A stretch of 64,000 bases of DNA from the NCBI GenBank assembly GCA_965222765.1, contig CBDCVG010000042.1, positions 33,055-97,054 of the forward strand. Reading direction: 5' to 3'. The notes below the pieces were generated by a model. The model had not been told where the DNA came from, did no database searches, and saw only the letters and a program-made list of their open reading frames with translations. Of the stretch, positions 53,260-62,258 are shown piece after piece. Positions within the stretch are counted from its first letter, which is position 1. Each line of letters opens with the position of its first letter. This DNA is from Caldora sp965222765 (GTDB lineage: Bacteria > Cyanobacteriota > Cyanobacteriia > Cyanobacteriales > Coleofasciculaceae). A program made the position numbers and the translations under genes.

Positions 53260-54456
53260 ATGACTAAACACTATATATTTTTTACTCGACATATTTTAAC
53301 TCAACCACAAGCTCACCTTGTTCAAGTGAGCAATTCAGCCAATGCAGCTGCTAATCTTGGTTACTCCACAGTTTTATGTTTTTTACAACAAGGATTGCCC
53401 AGTTTCAATCCTCTGAGCTTGATTCGCCCATTTCATCCCAGAAAGTCAGAAGCAAAACTTAGTCAACTCTACAATCTACAGGAAAAGCTAAAAGTTGCTC
53501 CCCTACCTACACCATGGCCTATTGATCAAATCAATAGTAAGTGGACTAATTCTAGTACTGTAGTCTGTAAGTATTATTTTCCTATTCATATTCTTCCTTA
53601 CACTAAAATTGTACATACAAGAGATTGGAACTTTGTCAAAGTAGCGATTAAACATGGAGTTCCAGCTATTTATGAACACCATCACCAAGAGCAAAAGCAA
53701 TTCGAGCCAGAAATTGTCCACAATCCCCTCTTGCAAATTGCAGTTACAGTTGCTGAACCGGTTCGAGAAAGCATGATTGAGCATGGTATGCCTCCAGAGA
53801 AAGTAATCAGACTTCATAACGGCTTCAATCAGGTATTTTTGGTGAGACATCTCGAAGCTGCTCAGGAATGGCGTGAAAAACTACTAGTTGATGAACGACA
53901 GCATTTAATCGTTTATGCGGGAGCGCTGCGCAAGTTTAAAGGCATTAATTTACTCATTGAGGTGGCAAAAGAAATGCCTCAAGTTCAGTTTGTCTGTGCT
54001 GGTGGAAATGAATCCGAAGTACAACATTATCAGCAACTAGCCCAAGAAAAGCAAACTCAAAACGTGACATTTTTAGGTCATATACCGCAAAATCAATTAG
54101 CTAGTTTACTGCAAGCGGCTGATATTTTGGCTCATCCTCACCGCTCTGGGAACGCTGCAGCTACAACATCTCCCTTGAAACTTTTCGATTATCTGGCATC
54201 TGGAACTCCCATTGTGGCAACGGAAATTCCGCCTTTAATAGAGTTTAAATCAAGCAATGCGATCGCGGGTTGGTGCGAACCAGATAATCCAACTCAATTA
54301 ACTCAATGTATTCAACAAGCTTTGGCAAACTATCCCAGGAAGGTAGAAGGGTATACAGATAATTTAGATTTCGTGCGCCAGTTTTCTTGGGAAAATAGAA
54401 TTAGCAAAATTCTGAGCTATGTAGAAGATTCTAAGCGTCCACAAATAATTAAGTAG
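53260..54456 (+). CDS. Family 4 glycosyltransferase (GT-B)
   Basis: This 398-residue enzyme transfers a sugar from a nucleotide donor. The C-terminal donor domain has VIRLHNGFNQVF, IVYAGALRKFKGINLLIEVA, NVTFLGHIPQNQLASLLQAA, DILAHPHRSGNAAATTSPLK and FDYLASGTPIVATEIPPLIE, whose Glu-containing loop binds the nucleotide sugar. The N-terminal acceptor domain (~1-190) starts TKHYIFFTRHILTQPQAH and has HTRDWNFVKVAIKHG. Cytosolic or membrane-associated; probably exopolysaccharide or lipid glycosylation. It lies directly after the tandem repeat array. Confidence 0.9.
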   Translation: MTKHYIFFTRHILTQPQAHLVQVSNSANAAANLGYSTVLCFLQQGLPSFNPLSLIRPFHPRKSEAKLSQLYNLQEKLKVAPLPTPWPIDQINSKWTNSSTVVCKYYFPIHILPYTKIVHTRDWNFVKVAIKHGVPAIYEHHHQEQKQFEPEIVHNPLLQIAVTVAEPVRESMIEHGMPPEKVIRLHNGFNQVFLVRHLEAAQEWREKLLVDERQHLIVYAGALRKFKGINLLIEVAKEMPQVQFVCAGGNESEVQHYQQLAQEKQTQNVTFLGHIPQNQLASLLQAADILAHPHRSGNAAATTSPLKLFDYLASGTPIVATEIPPLIEFKSSNAIAGWCEPDNPTQLTQCIQQALANYPRKVEGYTDNLDFVRQFSWENRISKILSYVEDSKRPQIIK

Positions 54457-54502
54457 GGTTTGCTGAATAAGTCCATTGATTCGGGTTTTGAAGTAATAAG
54501 CA

Positions 54503-54548
54503 CCTGACGGCGAATTAAGAATTAAGAATTGATTGAATCGCCGAAAAA
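54503..54548. repeat. Dispersed AATTAAG hairpin repeat, copy 1
   Basis: CCTGACGGCG, then two AATTAAG units, GATTGAATCGCCGAAAAA. GGCGA and TCGCC arms can pair. The same element with four AATTAAG units is at 62091-62150, and an AATTAAG array in the other orientation at 58624-58662. Confidence 0.75.
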
Positions 54549-54578
54549 CTTGTACTTTCGTTGAGATTAACTCAAAAC

Positions 54579-55892
54579 TCACTCTGAATCTATGGCTTCT
54601 TGAGCCGATATCCCTTCCCCTTGGGAACCAAGATACCAAAGCACGGCTGCTGCCTCTGCGCGAGTTACTGGTTTCTTGGGCTGAAATAAGGTGGTATAAC
54701 CCAACAATCGGCGGATATTGGCAGAATCCCCATTCTGGAAATCAGCTAATACTGCTCGCAATGCCTTAGGGTCAATCTTAGCAGTATCTTGAAAACCCCA
54801 AGTCTGCTCCACTGCCTCAACGGAAGCTTTAGGTAATACCTGACGAATGTCTAGAGGAACCTTCCACAAAATAAGATTTTCTCGCGTTAAGGGAGCATCT
54901 GGACGAAATGCCACTGCTGTAGCATCGTTGCTCAGAGGACTAGGAATTAGTCCAGCTTCTGCTAATGCTTGAATACTGGGGAAATCTGGATGAGTTTTGG
55001 GGACATCTTGGAAAGCTGGTTTAGCTGTTTGTGGAGCTAGACGAATTTGCTTTCCTGGACTGTTGGTATGTATTTTATTATTGGCAGCAATTAACCAACG
55101 AGTATATTCGCCACGGTTGATGGTTTTATTTGGTTCAAATTTAGTAGTTTCAGTATCAGGTTTATCTTCAGAATTAGATGCTGAAACCGTTAATACCCCT
55201 AAAGTTGCCAAATCTTCAATGTACTGACGCAATTCTTCGGGAACCTGGTTAAGATCACTAAAATCCTGCGATTCTGTTGAAGATTCCTTTGGTTCCTCTT
55301 TTTCCGAGTCAGATTCCTCTTTTTCTAAGCTAGATTGCTGTGCTGTCTCTTGCTCAGTATTACGGACATACTTAAGATCAAATTCTGTCAGACTTAGGTT
55401 CGTTTCAGTTTCTGGCTTAGTTGAGGCAGATGTTTGCTCAGGATTGGTATCTTTACCAGACGGTAGAGATAGGGTAACTTCCCATTCCTGCTTACGAGCA
55501 ACAAAAGTCCCTTGATCCCCTTCTTTTGGCTCAGAGATAATTTGCCATTTGTTGGACTCAAAGGCATTTTGGTAAAAATTCAGGATAACATTGCTGGGGT
55601 CAGAGGATGACCAAATCGTCAGCTTACCTTCAGCTTCTGGTTCACTCAGCGGCTCGACTGTCTCTAACCGAGCTCGAGGATAACGCATCTCAGCAGGAAA
55701 ATCCTTGGGTAATTGGTCTGATTTGGGAGTCTGAGGGTTCTTTGGGGATGGCTTATCAAGAATATCTTGGTTCTTTGTCAGATCAGGATCTGGAGCTAAG
55801 GAACGCTCAAGTTCTTTGCTACAAGAGGTTAACAAACTCAGTAAGCAAGTGACTAAAATAGCAAATCGGGCAGGATGTTGATCGAACAGCAC
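54579..55892 (-). CDS. S-layer-homology-like lipoprotein
   Basis: This is a 437-residue protein with a lipoprotein signal (LVTCLLSLLTSC, lipidated Cys24) and a Pro/Lys-rich linker. A middle domain (~75-140, NVILNFYQNAFESNKWQIIS) has the DUF4912/PASTA-like 'bacterial stress' shape seen in similar cyanobacterial proteins. An acidic Ser/Glu region (~180-225) follows, then SLH-like repeats (~265-420: PNKTINRGEYTRWLIAANN, TAVAFRPDAPLTRENLILWK, FQPKKPVTRAEAAAVLWYLG). SLH modules bind peptidoglycan-linked polymers, so it likely bridges outer membrane and cell wall. Confidence 0.85.
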   Translation of the reverse strand: MLFDQHPARFAILVTCLLSLLTSCSKELERSLAPDPDLTKNQDILDKPSPKNPQTPKSDQLPKDFPAEMRYPRARLETVEPLSEPEAEGKLTIWSSSDPSNVILNFYQNAFESNKWQIISEPKEGDQGTFVARKQEWEVTLSLPSGKDTNPEQTSASTKPETETNLSLTEFDLKYVRNTEQETAQQSSLEKEESDSEKEEPKESSTESQDFSDLNQVPEELRQYIEDLATLGVLTVSASNSEDKPDTETTKFEPNKTINRGEYTRWLIAANNKIHTNSPGKQIRLAPQTAKPAFQDVPKTHPDFPSIQALAEAGLIPSPLSNDATAVAFRPDAPLTRENLILWKVPLDIRQVLPKASVEAVEQTWGFQDTAKIDPKALRAVLADFQNGDSANIRRLLGYTTLFQPKKPVTRAEAAAVLWYLGSQGEGISAQEAIDSE

Positions 55893-55924
55893 AGATCTTC
55901 TAGAAAAAGGAGCTTAATTCCTAT

Positions 55925-56114
55925 GGTGACATACTCCCGACGCTTGGTTGTTTGTTATTTGTTATTTGTTTTTTGTAAAAATAACCAACAACTAACAACA
56001 AATAACACTTGCATCCCCCGTGCTGTCTTCCGGGGGATGAGTTAACCCTCTGCATCCCCGCGTCTTAGGTTAAAAAGCTTTGTCAAGCAAGAATTGGGCT
56101 TACTTGTCACCCCC
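55925..56114 (-). mobile_element. Relic of an IS200/IS605-type element
   Basis: GTGACATACTCCCGACGCT (55926-55944) is the complement of an IS605-type right end (compare 51808-51820). A perfect hairpin CATCCCCC/GGGGGATG (56012-56039) and, at 56101-56114, sequence that reads GTGACAAGTAAGCC on the minus strand could be the other end. The relic overlaps the 3' end of the adjacent secreted protein gene, whose last ~20 codons read relic sequence. No transposase left. Confidence 0.45.
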
Positions 56115-57688
56115 TGAGGGTTTTGCTTAATTCCCACACCACCAGTGAGTGAGGTATGAGTGAACATTTGGGTATCTGAATCCCCATCATTATCAGTTAC
56201 TTTGAGAGAAAATGAACGGGTTTCAACGTCAACCGTTGTTCCCGATAACACTCCATCATCAGATAGGGTAATACCGTTGAGCAAATTTCCTGAAACCAGG
56301 CTCCAAACAAGGGTACCATTGCCTTTTTCCGCAGCAAGTTTAAAGCTAAATGGTCGCCCTTTCACAGCGTCTGGTATAGATTGAGAGGTGATCTCAGGAG
56401 TCGTGTTTTCCTGAACATTGAGAACCTTCAGAGTCAATTGTTTTGTCACAGAAGTATTCTTGTTATCGGTTAATTTAACGGTGATAGTTGCGACACCAGG
56501 AGTAGTGGGTATGCCACTGATTGTCCCGGCTGAACTCTGAAGAGTCAACCCTACAGGTAATCCTGCTGTTATTTCCCAGAAATAGGGCTTCTCGCCCCCT
56601 TCTGGAACTAAGTTGGCTGAATAATTTGTCCCAACTCCTGCTTCGGGAAGGGAAGAGGTATAAACCGATAATGGTAAGGAAGACTGGCTAATAGTTCCAT
56701 TGGCAGAAAAGTTGCTCCATGCACGGGCAGAAGCCTCATTAGGGAACCAGCTGAAGGCTGCGGGATTATCAGGAGTAGAAGCAGCAGCTTTAACTTGGGT
56801 ATTTTGCAACTGGTTCGATGACAGATATGGGGCACTACCATCTCCCTTGCCAATCATAAAAGAGCCTAGCCACCCTTGAGAGGGTTTCAGACTATTGAGT
56901 GAATTATCTTTCTGGTTGACTCGAACCTTGAGCACTTCCCGTAACCAATGGGTTACATAAACCTGATCACATTTACTACTACAATGTCTATCACAACGAG
57001 TCACAGGTTGGAGAGCATAAGTTGCCAGGGCATCTAGCTCCCTTCTAACCAGCTTGAGATCTGTTAACAGATTTTGAACTCTTTGATCGTCGTTTGAGTT
57101 GACGGTAAACATCAAAGGAAAAGTGAAAGTGGATTTCAAAGAGGAAATATTAGGGTACTCTGTGAGAAAGCCATGAGTCGCATTACTGTGGTAATCGACA
57201 ACAGCAATCGTTCTTTTTGGCATTCCGAGCCCTGTATAAAGAGCGGAAGCACCATGTCGGGAGCACCCGTGTAAAATGAAACCAGCTTTTTTCAGCTCTG
57301 GATGACCACTTTTTTCGGCAATATCATTGAGCGCAGCAACCATTTTTTTGGCGATCCTTCTGCCATCGGATGCTCCCCGAATCTCCTGCCCTTTGCCAAT
57401 CTTTTGAAATTCGGCGATTCCCAAATCAGATTTCATCTTTTCCCAATCTGGGTTGTTAGTAGCAGGAGGAGACCAATAACGTCCTATTACTGCGATAATT
57501 TGCCGATTATTGTCGAAATTTGCCGGAAAATCCAGTTTTAAACCATTGGCAGCGGTGTAGGTAACAGTCGATACCAAATTGGCGGGCAAATCCAGCTTTG
57601 GCTCATTAGACGCAGTATGAGTAACAGCCGATACTGATTGTGCAATAACCAATATCGATATTAGAATAGCCAAGATACTTCTCTTCAT
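56042..57688 (-). CDS. Secreted hydrolase-like protein with two Ig-like (He_PIG) domains
   Basis: This 548-residue protein has a signal peptide (1-20). The next part (~60-260) has an alpha/beta-hydrolase look: IIAVIGRYWSPP, then GFILHGCSRHGASALYTGLG with a possible nucleophile Ser143 in G-x-S-x-x-G. Two putative Ig/cadherin-like domains follow (~350-425 and ~428-515: LPVGLTLQSSAGTISGIP and LLNGITLSDDGVLSGT). Residues 22-39 and 42-59 are a near-duplicate (VTHTASNEPKLDLPAN / VTYTAANGLKLDFPAN), a 60-base tandem duplication. The last ~20 residues appear replaced by an IS-like relic. Enzyme class unproven. Confidence 0.65.
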   Translation of the reverse strand: MKRSILAILISILVIAQSVSAVTHTASNEPKLDLPANLVSTVTYTAANGLKLDFPANFDNNRQIIAVIGRYWSPPATNNPDWEKMKSDLGIAEFQKIGKGQEIRGASDGRRIAKKMVAALNDIAEKSGHPELKKAGFILHGCSRHGASALYTGLGMPKRTIAVVDYHSNATHGFLTEYPNISSLKSTFTFPLMFTVNSNDDQRVQNLLTDLKLVRRELDALATYALQPVTRCDRHCSSKCDQVYVTHWLREVLKVRVNQKDNSLNSLKPSQGWLGSFMIGKGDGSAPYLSSNQLQNTQVKAAASTPDNPAAFSWFPNEASARAWSNFSANGTISQSSLPLSVYTSSLPEAGVGTNYSANLVPEGGEKPYFWEITAGLPVGLTLQSSAGTISGIPTTPGVATITVKLTDNKNTSVTKQLTLKVLNVQENTTPEITSQSIPDAVKGRPFSFKLAAEKGNGTLVWSLVSGNLLNGITLSDDGVLSGTTVDVETRSFSLKVTDNDGDSDTQMFTHTSLTGGVGIKQNPQGVTSKPNSCLTKLFNLRRGDAEG

Positions 57689-57870
57689 ATTTTCCCTTAT
57701 CTAATAAATTTAAGTTCTTTAGTGCAAGAAGGCAGAAGGCAGGAGGCAAGAAAGCTTGGACAGTAAGCTTTTTCACCTTTTTTAACTGGTGAGTTATTTT
57801 CGCCGTGCTGCATTTAGTGACCAGTAATCGCCCTTTGCGTTTAGGGTAGAAATAGTCGTTTCCAATTTTT

Positions 57871-58530
57871 ATGGTTTCCAAGAAAGAAAATTCGGCAGTG
57901 AGCAATCAATCTTCTGGATTGGCTAATTCGACACCAGAGGATAGCGAACAAGAAAAGTCAACTGCTAGCAACCAACAGCCAAAATCGATATCCGGTGAGT
58001 CTAACTTCTGGAAGCAAGCACGGGATAATCTGCAAATTATCGCGATTGCACTTGTCTTAGCCTTGTTGATTAGGGCGTTTGTGGCAGAACCTCGCTATAT
58101 TCCCTCAGATTCGATGCTACCAACTTTAGAGGTAGGCGATCGCGTGGTTGTAGAAAAAATTTCCTACCTTTTCCGACCCCCTGCTCGTAGTGATATTATT
58201 GTCTTCAATCCACCCGTACAACTACAAATTCAAGGCTATGATCGAGATCAAGCCTTTATTAAGCGGATAATTGGTACGCCAGGTAAAACTATTGCTATTC
58301 AACAGGGTAAAGTTTATCTGAATGATGCTCCCTTAGCAGAAGACTATATTGCCGAACCACCGAAATATCAGATGGGGCAAGTAAAAGTACCAAGTGAACA
58401 CCTTTTTGTTATGGGAGATAATCGCAACAATAGCAATGATTCCCATGTTTGGGGCTTTTTACCCAAAGATAACATCATTGGTCGTGCTTGCTTCCGCTTT
58501 TGGCCTATTAGTCGTATTGGTTCGATTTAA
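57871..58530 (+). CDS. lepB: Signal peptidase I
   Basis: This 219-residue membrane peptidase removes Sec and Tat signal peptides. After a Ser/Gln-rich cytoplasmic stretch and one transmembrane helix (~54-71, LQIIAIALVLALLIRAFV) come box B with nucleophile Ser81 (YIPSDSMLPTL), GDRVVVEK, box D with general base Lys131 (DQAFIKRIIGTPG) and box E (HLFVMGDNRNNSNDSHVWG). Length and single anchor are normal for cyanobacteria. Confidence 0.96.
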   Translation: MVSKKENSAVSNQSSGLANSTPEDSEQEKSTASNQQPKSISGESNFWKQARDNLQIIAIALVLALLIRAFVAEPRYIPSDSMLPTLEVGDRVVVEKISYLFRPPARSDIIVFNPPVQLQIQGYDRDQAFIKRIIGTPGKTIAIQQGKVYLNDAPLAEDYIAEPPKYQMGQVKVPSEHLFVMGDNRNNSNDSHVWGFLPKDNIIGRACFRFWPISRIGSI

Positions 58531-58649
58531 CTTCACTCTCGAGAAACTAGGGAATTGGGAATTGGGAATTGGGAATTGAGAAACTAAAAAATACTGATTT
58601 AGGTCTGAAAACCTTGATATGAAATGAATCAATTCTTAATTCTTAATTC

Positions 58650-59030
58650 TTAATTCTTAATTTGCTTAACTGAAACATCTACCGCTTCTACATCAATTGT
58701 ACCGGGAGGGGTTAAACGGGTGAAATGTCCCTGTTCTATTTTCAGAGATTCTCCACAACTAGGGCAACTAAATTGAGTTTGATTCAAACCAGTGAAACTA
58801 GTACCACACACTGGACATTGATCTTCAATCAAGTTGCGTCGTAACCACCAGCGAAACCCTAGCCACCCAACAACTGGTAAGATAAACACTAGGCTGATCA
58901 AAATTAAAAAACCTTTGACCAGAAAGCCTAAACCAACTGTTCCTAGCAACAAAAAAGTTACCAATATAGTCAGCCAACAGCTTGCGCCGGATAGATTTAA
59001 TTTTAATAATTTTGGAGTATTTTGGTTCAC
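58650..59030 (-). CDS. Small membrane protein with C-terminal zinc ribbon
   Basis: This 126-residue protein has two transmembrane helices (~17-40 and ~42-62), then a double-CxxC ribbon (DQCPVCGTSFTGLNQTQFSC, PSCGESLK) and a short acidic tail. The zinc-ribbon side is probably cytosolic. It is known to me only as a conserved cyanobacterial protein of unknown function. The 3' end lies next to an AATTAAG repeat array (58624-58662). Confidence 0.72.
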   Translation of the reverse strand: MNQNTPKLLKLNLSGASCWLTILVTFLLLGTVGLGFLVKGFLILISLVFILPVVGWLGFRWWLRRNLIEDQCPVCGTSFTGLNQTQFSCPSCGESLKIEQGHFTRLTPPGTIDVEAVDVSVKQIKN

Positions 59031-59189
59031 AGTAGCTTTGAAAAATGCATGATGTTGTCTCAGGTGATTTCTTCCGAAAGCATGTACCTATCTTAGGGTG
59101 TGTTAGGGCAGCGTAACGCACCAATTTTTGGCTACAATCATTTTCAAAAATCGCCTAATATCTCTATCCTAGTGTATATCGGTTTTAAC

Positions 59190-60372
59190 CTAAGCTTGAT
59201 TAGGTGGTAATACTACTACAGTCTCATCCAGAAGCTGTTTTAACCTTTGGGTGAGAGCATCTTTACCAAAAGAGGCAAGACACTGTTCTCGCAACCACAC
59301 ACCATCACAGGGTTGATCCTCACCTTGGAGAATTTCAATGCAAGCACAGGCAACAGCTACAGGATCTCGATGGGGAACTTGCCAGCCGAGATGTCCATCT
59401 TGTAAAGGATCTGCAGAACCATCTGCATCACCAGCTAGTACTGGTTTACCACAAGCCATTGCCTCTAGATAGACAATGCCAAAACCTTCTTGGGAAGGCA
59501 TGATATAGGCATCAGCAAGGCGGTAATGTTCTACCAACTCAGGAGTAGGCACAAAACCAGCAAAGATTACGCGATCGCTAATATCTAAATCTTGAGCTAG
59601 TTTAGCTAGTCTCGGTTGGTCATCACCACGACCAATAACTAAGTATTTTACCTTAGGGACAACTTTAGCGATCGCGGGGAGCGCTCGAATTGTAACATCT
59701 ACTCCTTTATAAATATCCCCAGACCATAACCGCGCTACAGTCATCAGCACTTTGGCATCAGCTAAGCCATATTTGAGCTTTAGTTCCGGTGATTTAGGAC
59801 CAGGGGTGAAAGCTTGCCCATCTACCACACAGGGTAACATCCTGTACCTTTTTGGGGTCTAGGTTATTAGTAGCACAAAGGCGATCGCGACTGTAACGGC
59901 TGATGGTCCAAATTCCTGCTGCTGAAGTAAGTGCTTGTTGCTCTAGCTTGGGTAAAGGACTCCATACCTCTTTACCATAGGTTAAAACTGTGTAGGGAAT
60001 GCTCCGTATTTTACACAGTACCATAATTAATACAGCAAGCTTAATATGACCACAGAAAACCTGACTGGGATGTTGTTGCAGTAAACAGAGTCCAAGTTCT
60101 ATTACCATCTTCAGACGTCCCAACATCTGATTTTTAGTTTTGAGGTAATGAAATTTAAAAGGGTAAGCTTCAAAAGGATTATCGCATTCAGGACTATCCC
60201 GGAGTAAAAACACTTCTGCAGTACTACCAGTCTGAGATGCTAATGATTGATAAGCTTGCAAAATATCTTTTACATAAGACTGAATACCCCCTTCACGCTC
60301 AAAAAGCTCCAGAAAAACGAATACATATTTAACTGGGGAAGTACCCTTGGATGATTCAGTCAACTTCACCAC
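59190..60372 (-). pseudogene. Family 4 glycosyltransferase, split by a one-base insertion
   Basis: The N-terminal frame (59794-60372, MVKLTESSKGTSPVKYVFVF) and C-terminal frame (59190-59840) meet at 59838-59845. GTACAGGATG should be GTACAGATG, restoring KKVQMLPCVVDGQAFTPG. The joined protein would be ~390 residues with GT-B motifs LTYGKEVWSPL, ARLWSGDIYKGVDVTIRALP, VIFAGFVPTPELVEHYRLAD and PSQEGFGIVYLEAMACGKPV. The extra C is in a CC pair (59841-59842), so error or real inactivation are both possible. Confidence 0.85.
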
Positions 60373-60493
60373 CTCCTTAAGTTCACAACAGTTAATATAT
60401 TATTAATATTTACTATTGACAAAAACCGTTACGAATGAAAAAAAACTTTTGTCAAATCCTTTTCCCTCCTGCCTTGTTTCTTCAGAGAAGGCT

Positions 60494-61327
60494 TTACGGA
60501 ATAATGGCGAAAACTCTCGCAGGAAAGCCTGAACCCTTGAGTGGCTTGGGAAAGGTGACAATTGCAATCGCACCGTATTCTGGCACCTGATCGAGGTTGG
60601 AGAGCAATTCGATCTGATATTTGTCCTGAGCTAAAATGTAAGTCTCGAGAGAGTAGTCATCCTTGCTAGTAGAAATACCAGGATCAGTGTCAGTTGTTTC
60701 ATGACCAGAGGCGATGATCTTTCGTTCTTCATAGAGATATTTCAGAACCTCAAGACTCCAACCCGGATAGTGAGCAATACCTTGTGAGTCCTCGTTGCGC
60801 ATTTTGGTCTTACTAGGCCAGCGTTTGTGCCAGTCAGTACGCATAGCAGTAAAGGCTCCTTCAGGTACTTGACCGTATTTCTTCTCCCAAGCCCGGACAT
60901 CTTCCATCGTAATCTGATAGTCAGGGTTTTGTGCTACCTTGTCGCTAACATCGAACACCACCAAAGGTAAGACCATTTCCTTGACTGGGATTTCGTCCTG
61001 AAAGCGTTTGCCTCGAACAAAGTGGGCTGGCGGATCAACGTGAGTGCCCCACTGTCCAGGAATACTGTAGCGGTGTGCTAGAAATCCGGAGCCTTTACTA
61101 CCAATCATTGTGTCGTAGTGATAGATAGTAGTTCGTACTTCAGGGTCAAAACCTGGCCAGTGGGGGATATCCGGATGAAAAGCATGAGTTAGATCAACAA
61201 ATTCTCGCGACTGTAGCTCAGCCAACGTATCCCACAGGCTAGAATCATTGGAGGTTTTTACAGCACCTGATGCTGCAAGACCTAGGTTGGCAATCATTGC
61301 CAGGATCAACATAGATTTTCGCAACAT
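60494..61327 (-). CDS. Secreted cyclase-family protein (kynurenine-formamidase-like)
   Basis: This 277-residue protein has a signal peptide (1-20, MLRKSMLILAMIANLGLAAS). The metal-binding motif H-G-T-H-x-D-x-P-x-H is here GQWGTHVDPPAHF, preceded by DLTHAFHPDIPHWPGF, the substrate loop. SGHETTDTDPGIS and the late YQIELLSNLDQVPEYGAIAI complete the fold. Family members hydrolyse N-formylkynurenine, isatin or cyclic amides; export to the periplasm points to a different substrate here. A single gene. Confidence 0.88.
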   Translation of the reverse strand: MLRKSMLILAMIANLGLAASGAVKTSNDSSLWDTLAELQSREFVDLTHAFHPDIPHWPGFDPEVRTTIYHYDTMIGSKGSGFLAHRYSIPGQWGTHVDPPAHFVRGKRFQDEIPVKEMVLPLVVFDVSDKVAQNPDYQITMEDVRAWEKKYGQVPEGAFTAMRTDWHKRWPSKTKMRNEDSQGIAHYPGWSLEVLKYLYEERKIIASGHETTDTDPGISTSKDDYSLETYILAQDKYQIELLSNLDQVPEYGAIAIVTFPKPLKGSGFPARVFAIIP

Positions 61328-61519
61328 TGTTTCTCTCTTGATAAGTGCTACTGGAAAGTGCTTATCATACCGTGTAGTTGTATCTAGAGCATTGATTGCT
61401 GAAAGCGGGTTTCTCAGAATACTGAATCAATGTTGTAGCTGATGAGACTGATTGCAGAATAAGGAAATATCATTAAAGAAGAATAGCGATCGCTCTTCAG
61501 GGGACAAATCTGCAGCTAG

Positions 61520-61952
61520 CCCTAGATTATGGAAAACTTTTTAATATTCGCAATTATTATTGCGATAGGGCAGTCGTAAAAATCGTCAGATTTATTACCA
61601 AACTATTGTTCTATTTGAGTCGGATACCTTAGCATTACCCCGCTTTTTGTTGATTCCAGAAAATATCTTTCACAAAATTGGTCAGCTCTTTGGCTATCAG
61701 GACATTGACTTCTTAGAACATCCCCAGTTTTCTCGGCAATATCTCTTACGAGGAGATTGTGAGGACAAAATTCGTCAGCTTTTTAACTATCGTGTCATTT
61801 CTCTCTACGAATCTCGACAGGGTGTGAGTACAGAAGGCATAAATACTCTCTTGGTTTATTACTATGCCAATAAGTCTCAGGAACCTAAAACTTGGAAAGC
61901 TTTTCTCGAAAGAGCATTGGATGTCTATCGGTTGTTAAAAAACTGTTTATAA
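61520..61952 (+). pseudogene. 5'-truncated, frameshifted remnant of a cyanobacterial hypothetical gene
   Basis: One frame gives DYGKLFNIRNYYCDRAVVK and, after a shift in an A5 run near 61579, another gives RQIYYQTIVLFESDTLALPR then FLLIPENIFHKIGQLFGYQD and QFSRQYLLRGDCEDKIRQLF to the stop at 61950. I recall this ~200-residue family from cyanobacteria with no function. Its N-terminal third and start are missing here. Confidence 0.6.
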
Positions 61953-62258
61953 GATGATTTTTCAGAGGTGAAAGTACCAGCAAATCGAAGAGATGGTGCG
62001 TTACGCTATCGCTAACAGCACCCTACGGTACTCTGACTTTTCACGCTACGTCCTAAAATCTAGTCAGGAAGAAGTAATGAGTAATGAGCGCCTGACGGCG
62101 AATTAAGAATTAAGAATTAAGAATTAAGAATTGATTGAATCGCCGAAAAAGAAGATGAGAAACAAGTCAGTTTTCCTTTGAGCCTCCTGCCTCCTGCCTC
62201 CTGCCCCCTGCCTTCTTCCTGGAGAGTAAGGAAGAAAGTAAATCTTATATATAAAATT
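61953..62258. repeat. Repeat-rich spacer with AATTAAG hairpin, copy 2
   Basis: Contains GGTGCGTTACGCTATCGCTA (61996-62015), the cyanobacterial GCGTTACGC repeat; the CCTGACGGCG-(AATTAAG)4-ATCGCCGAAAAA element (62091-62150), longer than the copy at 54503; and CCTCCTGCCTCCTGCC repeats (62183-62215). No gene. Confidence 0.7.
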
